Source of the DNA: Pseudoprimorskyibacter insulae
Lineage (GTDB): Bacteria; Pseudomonadota; Alphaproteobacteria; Rhodobacterales; Rhodobacteraceae
Direction of reading: 5' to 3'
NCBI RefSeq assembly: GCF_900302505.1
Contig: NZ_OMOJ01000017.1
Coordinates: forward strand, 1 to 40,553
Length of the DNA: 40,553 nt
Shown: one piece after another, positions 1 to 6,888 of the stretch
Position numbering within the stretch: the first letter of the stretch is position 1
How the letters are laid out: each line of letters opens with the position of its first letter
The notes under the pieces: generated by a model
What the model was told of the DNA's origin: nothing
Databases searched by the model: none
The model's input: only the letters and a program-made list of their open reading frames with translations
Made by a program: the position numbers and the translations under genes

Positions 1-1034
1 TCTCGAACTATTGGGAAGCGGTGCGCGGCCAATATGCTGCGTTCGAGTCGAGCCTTCAGGCCCCCGCGTCCGAGGTGTACCTGCACGAAATGCCCGGCGG
101 CCAGTTCACCAACCTCAAGGCGCAGGCGCGGTCCATGGGCCTGGAGGAACGCTGGCACGAGGTCGCGCAGGCCTATGCCGATGTGAATATGATGTTCGGC
201 GATATCGTCAAGGTGACGCCCTCGTCAAAGGTTGTGGGCGATATGGCCCTGATGATGGTCAGCCAGAACCTGACCCGCGCGCAGGTCGAGGACCCCAAGG
301 TCGATGTCAGCTTCCCGGATTCGGTGATCGACATGATGAAGGGCAACCTTGGCCAACCGCCGGGCGGCTGGCCCAAGGCCATTCAGTCCAAGATCATGAA
401 GGGTGACAAGGCCTTCACCGTGCGCCCCGGATCCTTGGCGGCCCCGGTCGATATCGAAGACACCCGCGCCAAACTGTCGGCCGAGTTGGACGGCACCAAC
501 ATCGACGATGAGGATCTGAACGGCTACCTGATGTATCCCAAGGTCTTCCTGGATTACATGGACCGCCACAAAGACTACGGCCCCGTCCGCACCCTGCCGA
601 CGCTGACCTTCTTCTACGGCATGGCCCCCGGCGATGAGATCACCGCCGAGATTGACCCTGGCAAAACGCTGGAAATCCGCCTTGTCGCCGTGGGTGACAC
701 GCAAGATGACGGCGAAGTGCGCGTGTTCTTTGAACTCAACGGCCAGCCCCGCACCATCCGCGTGCCCGACCGCAAAGCCAAAGCCACATCGGCCGCGCGG
801 CCCAAGGCAGAAACCGGCAACCCAAGCCACATCGGCGCGCCCATGCCCGGCGTCGTGGCCAGCGTTGCGGTTCAAGCCGGCGCTCAGGTCAAACAAGGCG
901 ATCTGCTGCTGACCATCGAAGCCATGAAAATGGAAACCGGAATCTCAGCAGAACGAGACGCAATCGTCAAAGCCGTCCACGTCACCCCAGGAGCGCAAAT
1001 CGACGCAAAAGACCTTCTGGTGGAGTTCGAATAA
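1..1034 (+). CDS. pyc: Pyruvate carboxylase, C-terminal part (5' end outside window)
   Basis: Pyruvate carboxylase makes oxaloacetate from pyruvate and bicarbonate using biotin and ATP (anaplerosis, cytosolic). Only the last roughly 344 codons are present; the frame is open to the left edge, and the GTG at 21 is internal. The visible part holds the end of the carboxyltransferase/PYC_OADA region (PPGGWP motif near codons 112-117 counted from position 21) and, after a linker rich in Ala, Lys and Pro, a biotinyl carrier domain in the last 70 residues. The biotin-accepting lysine lies in the motif EAMKMET, with its codon at 927-929. The single-chain order, carboxyltransferase then biotin carrier, points to pyruvate carboxylase rather than a separate oxaloacetate decarboxylase subunit. 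A hairpin terminator follows directly. Confidence 0.95.
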   Translation, partial: SNYWEAVRGQYAAFESSLQAPASEVYLHEMPGGQFTNLKAQARSMGLEERWHEVAQAYADVNMMFGDIVKVTPSSKVVGDMALMMVSQNLTRAQVEDPKVDVSFPDSVIDMMKGNLGQPPGGWPKAIQSKIMKGDKAFTVRPGSLAAPVDIEDTRAKLSAELDGTNIDDEDLNGYLMYPKVFLDYMDRHKDYGPVRTLPTLTFFYGMAPGDEITAEIDPGKTLEIRLVAVGDTQDDGEVRVFFELNGQPRTIRVPDRKAKATSAARPKAETGNPSHIGAPMPGVVASVAVQAGAQVKQGDLLLTIEAMKMETGISAERDAIVKAVHVTPGAQIDAKDLLVEFE

Positions 1035-1040
1035 GACCCC

Positions 1041-1069
1041 GCGGGGCAAAGACTATCCTTTTGCCCCGC
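1041..1069 (+). terminator. Hairpin terminator after pyc
   Basis: A perfect 10-bp inverted repeat (GCGGGGCAAA at 1041-1050, its complement at 1060-1069) with a 9-nt loop starts 7 nt after the pyc stop codon. The downstream T-rich stretch (around 1081-1091) is offset by about 12 nt, so termination may be less than complete. Confidence 0.6.
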
Positions 1070-1144
1070 GCCCAATCTGTCATTTTTGTTTGATTGAGCC
1101 TTGGCCTGCCTGTTTTTATGAATGGGTCAGGTCAAGGTATTTTA

Positions 1145-2038
1145 ATGTCACGATTTCCCAAACGCGCACTTAAGGCAACTGAAACGTTCTTCCCGCCCGT
1201 ATTGGCGCGGTTTTTAGCGGATTTGGAAACCACCAAAACCACCGAAGACGTCTGGGATTTGATCGTTGGCCTGTCCACCGCCTACGGCCTGCCAATCGTC
1301 GACTATGTCTACGCAACCGATTACAGAAATTGGGAACGCGCGCAGTTCATTCGCACCACCCTGCCCGGCGAATGGCTGGAAGAGGTGCAAAAGCGACCGC
1401 TGATCCGCCACACGTCGGTCTTTCGAATGCATGGCTGTGTACACCTGACCCCTGTCGTGATCGGTTCAGAATTCCTGCCGGAAATCGAGCCGGTTTCGGA
1501 CGACAAGCGCGATCATATCATGATCGGTGATGCCATGGGGCTGAAGTCCGGGCTGGCCATTCCTTTGCGCATGGGCGACCCCGGTCAGGCAGGGTTGATT
1601 GCTTTTGGCGGGCCGCATCGCCGCGATAAATTCCTATCTATGCTGCCTGAGATCGGCTGGGTTTTACACTCTGCCGCGCTGAGCGCCCATGCCCGCTATA
1701 CTGAGTTGTTCAAGCTAGAGTTCATCGGCCGCAACCAATTGACCCCAAAGCACAAAGAGTTGATTCAGCTTGTCGGTCAGGGCCTGATGGACAAGGAAAT
1801 CGCACACATTCTTGGCATCACCTTTTCGGCAGTACGCCAACGTCTTGTCGCGGTGCAGGCCAAGACCGGCACACGCAATCGCGCCGAACTGGCCGCCCTG
1901 GCGCAGCGCGTGGGGCTGATCGACGATCCGATGCTGCGCACCCACGAAGACGACCTGACGATCTTCATCACCACGGGCGATGGCACCTCAGGGACGGAAC
2001 TGCGCCGCCCGACGCCCGGAACGGAAGCTGCGGAATAA
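1145..2038 (+). CDS. LuxR-family transcriptional regulator (solo)
   Basis: A 297-residue regulator. The C-terminal third (about residues 198-260) is a LuxR/GerE-type helix-turn-helix, with the typical LTP start, KEIA turn and a final scaffold helix. The N-terminal 160 residues fit an autoinducer-binding-type domain (one conserved Trp in the motif PGEW can be aligned), but the Asp-Pro pair that contacts the acyl-homoserine lactone amide in TraR/LasR is not evident. I chose the ATG at 1145 because AAGG at 1134-1137 lies 7 nt upstream; an ATG at 1118 and a TTG at 1094 are in frame and possible. No luxI-type synthase gene lies in the window. It sits between pyc and the chemotaxis operon in the same orientation and could control the latter, but no binding site could be identified. 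Confidence 0.85.
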   Translation: MSRFPKRALKATETFFPPVLARFLADLETTKTTEDVWDLIVGLSTAYGLPIVDYVYATDYRNWERAQFIRTTLPGEWLEEVQKRPLIRHTSVFRMHGCVHLTPVVIGSEFLPEIEPVSDDKRDHIMIGDAMGLKSGLAIPLRMGDPGQAGLIAFGGPHRRDKFLSMLPEIGWVLHSAALSAHARYTELFKLEFIGRNQLTPKHKELIQLVGQGLMDKEIAHILGITFSAVRQRLVAVQAKTGTRNRAELAALAQRVGLIDDPMLRTHEDDLTIFITTGDGTSGTELRRPTPGTEAAE

Positions 2039-2172
2039 AATTTGAACGATTAAGCCCTGCCCGGCCCCGGCTACCGCGCACGGTTTGTTAAGGAACGGCC
2101 CTTACCCCTTCTGACTATCAGATGTCCGGGATTGCCCGGCACTCCACGACAGCAGAAGGGGGGTCAGGGCCC

Positions 2173-2457
2173 ATGCCTGACGATGTGCGCCAGTTCCAAT
2201 TGCCCAAACGACGGGGCCGATCGGATGACGATCCGCTTTTGACATTTCTAAAGGCGTCTCTTGGGCGTCCGGTGTTGCTCGATTTGTCGGATGTCGACCG
2301 GATCGACAGCCTGCGCTTGCGCACTTTGCTTAGCGCCAATCGCAAATGGCGACAGGACGGGGCGCGCTTGGCCATCACCGGCCTGACAGACGCCTGCGCT
2401 GACATGTTTCGCCTGCTGGGCGTGGATCCCATCATCTTTGAACAGGAGCGTGTTTAA
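2173..2457 (+). CDS. STAS-domain protein, first gene of chemotaxis operon
   Basis: A 94-residue single-domain protein of the STAS (anti-sigma-factor antagonist-like) family. The core strand-helix signature is visible as LDLSDVDRIDS followed by LRL. The glycine of the usual DSxGL motif is replaced by Arg, and the second serine position of many antagonists is Leu, so classical phospho-switching is uncertain. The start at 2173 has a strong purine tract (2156-2163) 9 nt upstream; an in-frame ATG at 2122 would add 17 residues. Its stop overlaps the cheY start by one base (TAATG), implying coupled translation. STAS proteins head several alphaproteobacterial che clusters; the role here is unknown and may be to bind a chemotaxis component. 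Confidence 0.8.
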   Translation: MPDDVRQFQLPKRRGRSDDDPLLTFLKASLGRPVLLDLSDVDRIDSLRLRTLLSANRKWRQDGARLAITGLTDACADMFRLLGVDPIIFEQERV

Positions 2458-2831
2458 TGGCCCTCAAAGTCCTTGCTATCGACGATTCCCGCACCATCCG
2501 CGAATTGCTTCGGGTCGCGATCGAAAACGTAGGGTTCGAATATGAATGCGCTGTCGATGGGGTCGATGGTGTCGGCAAATTCTCTCAGGTTGGGCCAGAT
2601 GTCGTGATCACCGACATTAATATGCCCAACCTAGACGGGTTCGGCGTGATTGACGAATTGCGCAACGGCACCGCCAAGACCACGGTCCCGATCATCGTTC
2701 TGACAACCGAAAGTTCGTCTGACCTGAAGATGCGCGCACGCGATGCCGGCGCGACCGGCTGGATGGTCAAACCCTTTGACGATGATGCGCTTGTGTCCGT
2801 TCTGCGCCGGGTCACAGGGTATCAGGCATGA
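2457..2831 (+). CDS. cheY: Chemotaxis response regulator CheY (first copy)
   Basis: A 124-residue stand-alone receiver domain with no output domain. All active-site residues can be seen: acidic pair D9-D10, phospho-acceptor D53 in the motif TDINMP, switch threonine T83 and lysine K105 in the motif VKPF. This predicts phosphorylation by the CheA encoded next to it. Its start overlaps the STAS stop by 1 nt and its stop overlaps the cheA start by 4 nt (ATGA). A second, different cheY lies further down the operon, so one may act on the motor and the other as a phosphate sink, as in other alphaproteobacteria; the sequence does not say which. Confidence 0.95.
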   Translation: MALKVLAIDDSRTIRELLRVAIENVGFEYECAVDGVDGVGKFSQVGPDVVITDINMPNLDGFGVIDELRNGTAKTTVPIIVLTTESSSDLKMRARDAGATGWMVKPFDDDALVSVLRRVTGYQA

Positions 2832-4888
2832 GCATTCGGGACACGTTCTTTCAGGAATGCGAAGACCTGCTCGCCGCGCTGGTCGATGGGCTGGCGGAAC
2901 TGGAAAGCTCTGGTCAGGACAGTGAAATCGTCAATGCCGTCTTTCGGGCGGTCCATTCGATCAAGGGCGGCGCTGGGGCCTTTGGCCTTGATGATGTGGT
3001 GTCTTTTGCCCATGCGTTCGAAACCGTTCTGGACCGCGTGCGCGAAGGCGACTTGGCCGTGGATGGCAAGCTTTTGCGCGTTTTCCACAAATCCAGCGAC
3101 CAACTGACCGATCTGGTAGAGGCCGCGCGGGATGAAACCGCCATTGAAACGACCGCCCGCGACAGCGTCCTCAAGGATCTCGAAACCTACCTTGGCGATC
3201 AGGTTGAGGAAGAAGAGTTTTCCTTTGACGCACTGACTTTGGACGTGCCGCCCGCGTTGGAAATCCCGGCCGAAGACAGCGCGTCGCGCGGGGTGTACGA
3301 AATTCTGTTCCGCCCTCATGCCGCCCTGTTCAGCAACGGTCACGAACCATCGCTGGTGTTTGAATGCCTCTCGCAGATGGGCGATCTAACGGTTGAGCTG
3401 CAAGACATCTCAATCCCCGACTTTGAATTGCTGGACGATTCAGGCCTGCAACTGGCGTGGCGGTTGGAACTGACAACCTTTGATAGCGAAACCGTTCTGC
3501 ATGACGCGTTTGAGTTTGTCGAAGGCCTCTGCGACCTGGAAATTCGCCCTTTGACACGGCCAACGGATCCGCTGCCGACAATTGCGTCAGAGGTACCAAC
3601 GCCTCAACCCACACCGTCATCGGACAAGCCGCAGACCAAATCCGAAAAGGAACCCAAAGCGCCGAAAGCCACGCTGCGGGTTGATCTTGATCGGGTGGAC
3701 CGCCTGATCAATACCGTGGGCGAATTGATCATCAATCAGGCAATGATTGCCCAGCGGATTGAGGAATTGGATCTGCCCGGCACCTCGCAGGTCCTGAACG
3801 AGCTTGAGGATTACAAGCTTTTGGCCCGCGACATCCAAGAAGGTGTGATGGCCATTCGCGCCCAACCCGTCAAACCTTTGTTTCAACGCATGTCGCGGAT
3901 CGTGCGTGAAGCGGGCGAAGCGACCGGGAAACCGGCAAAACTGTTGACCACCGGCGAAGGTACAGAGGTTGATAAAACGGTGATTGAACGTCTGGCCGAC
4001 CCGCTGACCCATATGATCCGCAATGCCGTCGATCACGGGCTGGAAAAAACCGACACTCGCATCGCTGCTGGCAAGCCCGAGGAAGGCACCATACGCCTGA
4101 CCGCAGCACATCGGTCCGGCAATGTGATCCTTGAGGTGAGCGACGATGGCGGCGGCTTGAACCGCGAAAAAATCCTGCAAACGGCATTGGACAAAGGCCT
4201 TGTCGCCCCGGATGTCGAATTGACAGAGCCTGAGATCGATAATCTTTTGTTTCTGCCGGGTTTTTCGACCGCGAAAGAGGTGTCAAACCTGTCCGGACGT
4301 GGCGTTGGGATGGATGTGGTGCGCAATGCGGTAGCGGCGCTTGGCGGCCGGATCAGCATCACCTCTGACCCCGGCCAAGGCACGACCTTCACCATTGTCC
4401 TGCCACTGACCTTGGCCGTGATGGATGGGTTCGTGATCTCGGTTGCGGATCAAACCATGGTGGTTCCAATCTCTTCGATCATTGAAACCATCCATCCGAT
4501 CCGACGGAACATTCACACCATTGGTCAAAATGGCCGATTGCTGGCGCTTCGCAATCGCTATGTCCCCATCGTCGACGTCGCCGAAAACCTAGGCCTCAAA
4601 AGCCTCAACCGGCTGGACGACCAGATTTTCTTGCTCGTGTCTTCGGTCTCGCACGGCACCTGTGCGCTTGCCGTTGATGCCATTCACGACCAGCGGCAGG
4701 TGGTGGTCAAAAGCCTGAAAACCAGCTGCGGATCGATCACCGGCATTTCGGCGGCCACGATCCTAGGCAACGGCAAAATCGCCCTGATCCTCGATACCGA
4801 AGAAATCGCCCGCACCGGAGCATCCGCGAGCGAACTCGCCCACGAAAAGCTCACCCAAATGGAGCCAGCCCTTGTCGACGCAAACTGA
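2828..4888 (+). CDS. cheA: Chemotaxis histidine kinase CheA
   Basis: A 686-residue cytosolic kinase with the complete CheA domain order. An Hpt/P1 domain (residues 1-105) has phospho-accepting H43 in the motif AVHSIKGGAG. A P2-like CheY/CheB-docking region follows (about 155-250). After a Pro/Lys-rich linker comes the P3 dimerisation helix pair (about 277-345) and the P4 ATPase domain (about 350-525) with N box (HMIRNAVDHG), G1 (DDGGG) and the GRGVGMDVV G2 loop. The C-terminal P5 domain (about 530-660) is CheW-like and binds receptor arrays. The start overlaps cheY by 4 nt, and the last 17 nt overlap the start of cheW. Confidence 0.97.
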   Translation: MSIRDTFFQECEDLLAALVDGLAELESSGQDSEIVNAVFRAVHSIKGGAGAFGLDDVVSFAHAFETVLDRVREGDLAVDGKLLRVFHKSSDQLTDLVEAARDETAIETTARDSVLKDLETYLGDQVEEEEFSFDALTLDVPPALEIPAEDSASRGVYEILFRPHAALFSNGHEPSLVFECLSQMGDLTVELQDISIPDFELLDDSGLQLAWRLELTTFDSETVLHDAFEFVEGLCDLEIRPLTRPTDPLPTIASEVPTPQPTPSSDKPQTKSEKEPKAPKATLRVDLDRVDRLINTVGELIINQAMIAQRIEELDLPGTSQVLNELEDYKLLARDIQEGVMAIRAQPVKPLFQRMSRIVREAGEATGKPAKLLTTGEGTEVDKTVIERLADPLTHMIRNAVDHGLEKTDTRIAAGKPEEGTIRLTAAHRSGNVILEVSDDGGGLNREKILQTALDKGLVAPDVELTEPEIDNLLFLPGFSTAKEVSNLSGRGVGMDVVRNAVAALGGRISITSDPGQGTTFTIVLPLTLAVMDGFVISVADQTMVVPISSIIETIHPIRRNIHTIGQNGRLLALRNRYVPIVDVAENLGLKSLNRLDDQIFLLVSSVSHGTCALAVDAIHDQRQVVVKSLKTSCGSITGISAATILGNGKIALILDTEEIARTGASASELAHEKLTQMEPALVDAN

Positions 4889-5330
4889 ACCCGCCCCGAT
4901 TGATAGCATTGAATTCGTCACCTTTTCGGCTGGGAACCAGATTTTCTGCCTTGAAATCACACAGATCCGGGAAATCCGTCGTTGGACGCCCGTGACCGCG
5001 CTGCCTCACACCCCCCCCGACATTTTGGGCGTGATGAACCTGCGCGGCGCTGTCATTCCAATTTTCGACCTGTCCGCGCGCTTTGGTTTGGGGGCGACCC
5101 CATCGAATGAACGCAATGTGGTCATCGTCGCAGCCAGCGCCTCTGACACGGTGGGCATGTTGGTCGAGTCCGTGTCAGAAATCCTATCCATCGAAAGCGA
5201 TCAAATTCAGGAAACGCCGGATCTGAAATCTGACGCCGCGCGAAACTACATCACTGGCGTCATTGCCCACAACGAAACCATGATCCGCGTCGTCGATCTT
5301 GGCGCCGTGGTCGGGGGTGACAATGCCTAA
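4872..5330 (+). CDS. cheW: Chemotaxis coupling protein CheW
   Basis: A 152-residue single CheW domain that links receptors to CheA. Recognisable features are the early FxxGNQ(I)FCLEI strand, the IREI segment, the NLRGAVIPIFDL core and the ITGVI strand near the end. The start is read as TTG at 4872, inside the cheA 3' end, because GGAG (4861-4864) sits 7 nt upstream and the ORF has no ATG before the domain begins. This gives a 17-nt overlap with cheA. The stop overlaps the cheR start by 8 nt. Confidence 0.93.
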   Translation: MSTQTEPAPIDSIEFVTFSAGNQIFCLEITQIREIRRWTPVTALPHTPPDILGVMNLRGAVIPIFDLSARFGLGATPSNERNVVIVAASASDTVGMLVESVSEILSIESDQIQETPDLKSDAARNYITGVIAHNETMIRVVDLGAVVGGDNA

Positions 5331-6159
5331 TACCACCTCAGCGATATCGCTTGATCTGCCCGACGATGTGTTTCAAAGCATCTCGGACAGGATGCAGGCG
5401 TTGTACGGAATCCACCTGCCACCCGAGAAAAAGCCTTTGGTTCACTCCCGCCTGGCACGCCGCGTGCGCAGTTTGCGTTTGGGCAGTTTCGACGCCTATC
5501 TGACCTTTCTTGAGGCCGAGGATAATGCCGCCGAACGGCTAGAGATGTTGGCCGCGCTGACAACCAATGTCACCTCGTTCTTCCGCGAGGCGCATCATTT
5601 TCGCATTCTGGCAGAGCAAGTTTTTGCCAACCGTCCCAGCAAAGCTCCGCCGATCAAAATTTGGTCAGCGGGCTGTTCAACTGGGGCCGAGCCGGTTTCT
5701 GCTGCAATCACGTGGTTGGAAAATGGCGGCACGCTCGATGGATTGCGCATTTTGGGCACCGACATCGACCATAAGATCCTGCGCAAGGCAGGCTTGGGCG
5801 AATATAGCAAATCCGAGGTCGCAAACTTGTCGCCCGACCGACTGGAAAAGTTTTTTTCCCAAACCAAGCACGGCAATTTCAAAACCTCACATGCGGTTCA
5901 GTCGTTGATGACCTTCCGCAGCCTGAACTTGAATGAACCCTTCCCTTTCAGCGGTAAATTTGACGCCATCTTTTGCCGAAATGTCGCAATTTATTTTGAT
6001 GAACCGACCCAAGCACGTCTTTGGGACAAACTATCGGATTGTTTGATGCCCGGTGGCGTCCTGTTCATCGGCCACTCTGAACGGCTTGATCCAAAGACAT
6101 CCAGCAAACTGAAAAACATTGGAATTACGGCGTATCAACGCCACATCAACGGAGAATGA
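5323..6159 (+). CDS. cheR: Chemoreceptor methyltransferase CheR
   Basis: A 278-residue S-adenosylmethionine-dependent glutamate methyltransferase that methylates chemoreceptors for adaptation. It has the short all-helical N-terminal domain (about 1-85, ending with TTNVTSFFRE) and a class-I methyltransferase domain. The SAM loop reads SAGCSTGAEP (the usual form is GEEP), and the FCRNVAIYF motif marks the catalytic fold. The ATG at 5323 was preferred over an upstream in-frame GTG at 5299 because a GGGGGTGA ribosome-binding tract lies just before it; it overlaps cheW by 8 nt. The C-terminal WQDF-type tail of the receptor encoded downstream is a plausible docking peptide for this enzyme's beta-subdomain. 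Confidence 0.96.
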   Translation: MPNTTSAISLDLPDDVFQSISDRMQALYGIHLPPEKKPLVHSRLARRVRSLRLGSFDAYLTFLEAEDNAAERLEMLAALTTNVTSFFREAHHFRILAEQVFANRPSKAPPIKIWSAGCSTGAEPVSAAITWLENGGTLDGLRILGTDIDHKILRKAGLGEYSKSEVANLSPDRLEKFFSQTKHGNFKTSHAVQSLMTFRSLNLNEPFPFSGKFDAIFCRNVAIYFDEPTQARLWDKLSDCLMPGGVLFIGHSERLDPKTSSKLKNIGITAYQRHINGE

Positions 6160-6160
6160 C

Positions 6161-6547
6161 ATGGGTATTAAACATGCCTTGCGCATCATGGTTGTCGACG
6201 ACATGGCAACCAGCCGCGGCCTGATCACCCAAGCTCTGGATGATCTGGGTATCAAGAACTACGTCACCGAAAACGATGGCGCGGGGGCCTATTCCGCTTT
6301 GACCCGAACGCCGGTGCACTTGGTTCTATCCGATTACAACATGCCAATCATGAACGGCATGCAATTGCTGCATAAATTGCGCACAACGCCGGCAACCCAA
6401 AAAATCGGCTTCATCCTCGTTACGGGCAAGCCCACGCCTGAGGTCGTGCAACAGGCGAAATCGCTTGGGCTGAACAACATGATCAAGAAACCGTTCACAA
6501 CGGCGTCTATGCAAAAATGCATTGAAAGCGTTGTGGGGCCACTATGA
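6161..6547 (+). CDS. cheY: Chemotaxis response regulator CheY (second copy)
   Basis: A 128-residue single receiver domain, clearly different in sequence from the first CheY of the operon. Active-site residues: D13-D14, phospho-acceptor D58 in the motif SDYNMP, T88, and K110 before PF. The SDYNMPxMNG signature is closer to that of E. coli CheY (DWNMPNMDG) than the first copy is, so this could be the motor-binding form; that assignment is inference. ATG at 6161 begins one base after the cheR stop, with GGAG at 6151-6154 as ribosome-binding site. Its stop overlaps the next gene by 4 nt. Confidence 0.94.
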   Translation: MGIKHALRIMVVDDMATSRGLITQALDDLGIKNYVTENDGAGAYSALTRTPVHLVLSDYNMPIMNGMQLLHKLRTTPATQKIGFILVTGKPTPEVVQQAKSLGLNNMIKKPFTTASMQKCIESVVGPL

Positions 6548-6849
6548 CGGACCATATCCCTGCGATCTTGCGGAATCTGGCGTCAGATCTGACCCAACTG
6601 GAAACCGTCATGATCCCGCTGTTGGCGCGCAACGATGCCAACAGCGACAAGTTGCTCGAACTGCAGGATTTGGACCGGATCATTCAAAGCCTGGTGGCGA
6701 TTGCCGCGCATTTGGACTGGTCCGCTACGCCCAACCAAGACGCCCATGCGCATTTTCAGGCGTTCCCGATCCGAACGCTCGCCCGGCAACTTATGCCTGA
6801 CATCGCAGGACAATCCGACAATACCGCCGCCAGCATCGAGCTGTTCTAG
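6544..6849 (+). CDS. Unrecognised 101-residue protein in chemotaxis operon
   Basis: A small soluble protein that I do not recognise. It starts at an ATGA overlap with the second cheY and is followed by mcp after 39 nt, so it is embedded in the operon and probably translated with cheY. The sequence is mostly amphipathic helix: leucine-rich repeats of hydrophobic spacing from residues 5 to 60 (ILRNLASDLTQLE, LLELQDLDRIIQSLV), then a less regular C-terminal tail. There is no signal peptide or membrane segment. A helical-bundle binding protein, for instance a CheY phosphatase or a regulator of CheA, would fit the position, but no CheZ/CheC/CheX motif is visible, so this is only a suggestion. Confidence 0.8.
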   Translation: MTDHIPAILRNLASDLTQLETVMIPLLARNDANSDKLLELQDLDRIIQSLVAIAAHLDWSATPNQDAHAHFQAFPIRTLARQLMPDIAGQSDNTAASIELF

Positions 6850-6888
6850 GCAACTTTTGACACGAACACGGAAACCAAGGGGGCGAAC

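Noticed and set aside
225-896. Long antisense open frame over pyc (223 codons)
   Set aside because: It is a mirror of the high-GC pyc coding frame with Ala/Gly/His-rich low-complexity composition and no recognisable domain.
1094-1144. Upstream TTG/ATG extension of the LuxR gene
   Set aside because: The ATG at 1145 has the better-placed ribosome-binding sequence, and the extra 17 residues have no domain content.
2050-2104. TTAA half-sites and a TAAGG/CCTTA repeat as a CtrA or other promoter site before the che operon
   Set aside because: The TTAA copies are not 7 bp apart as CtrA requires, and the short repeat is below what chance would give in 80 bp.
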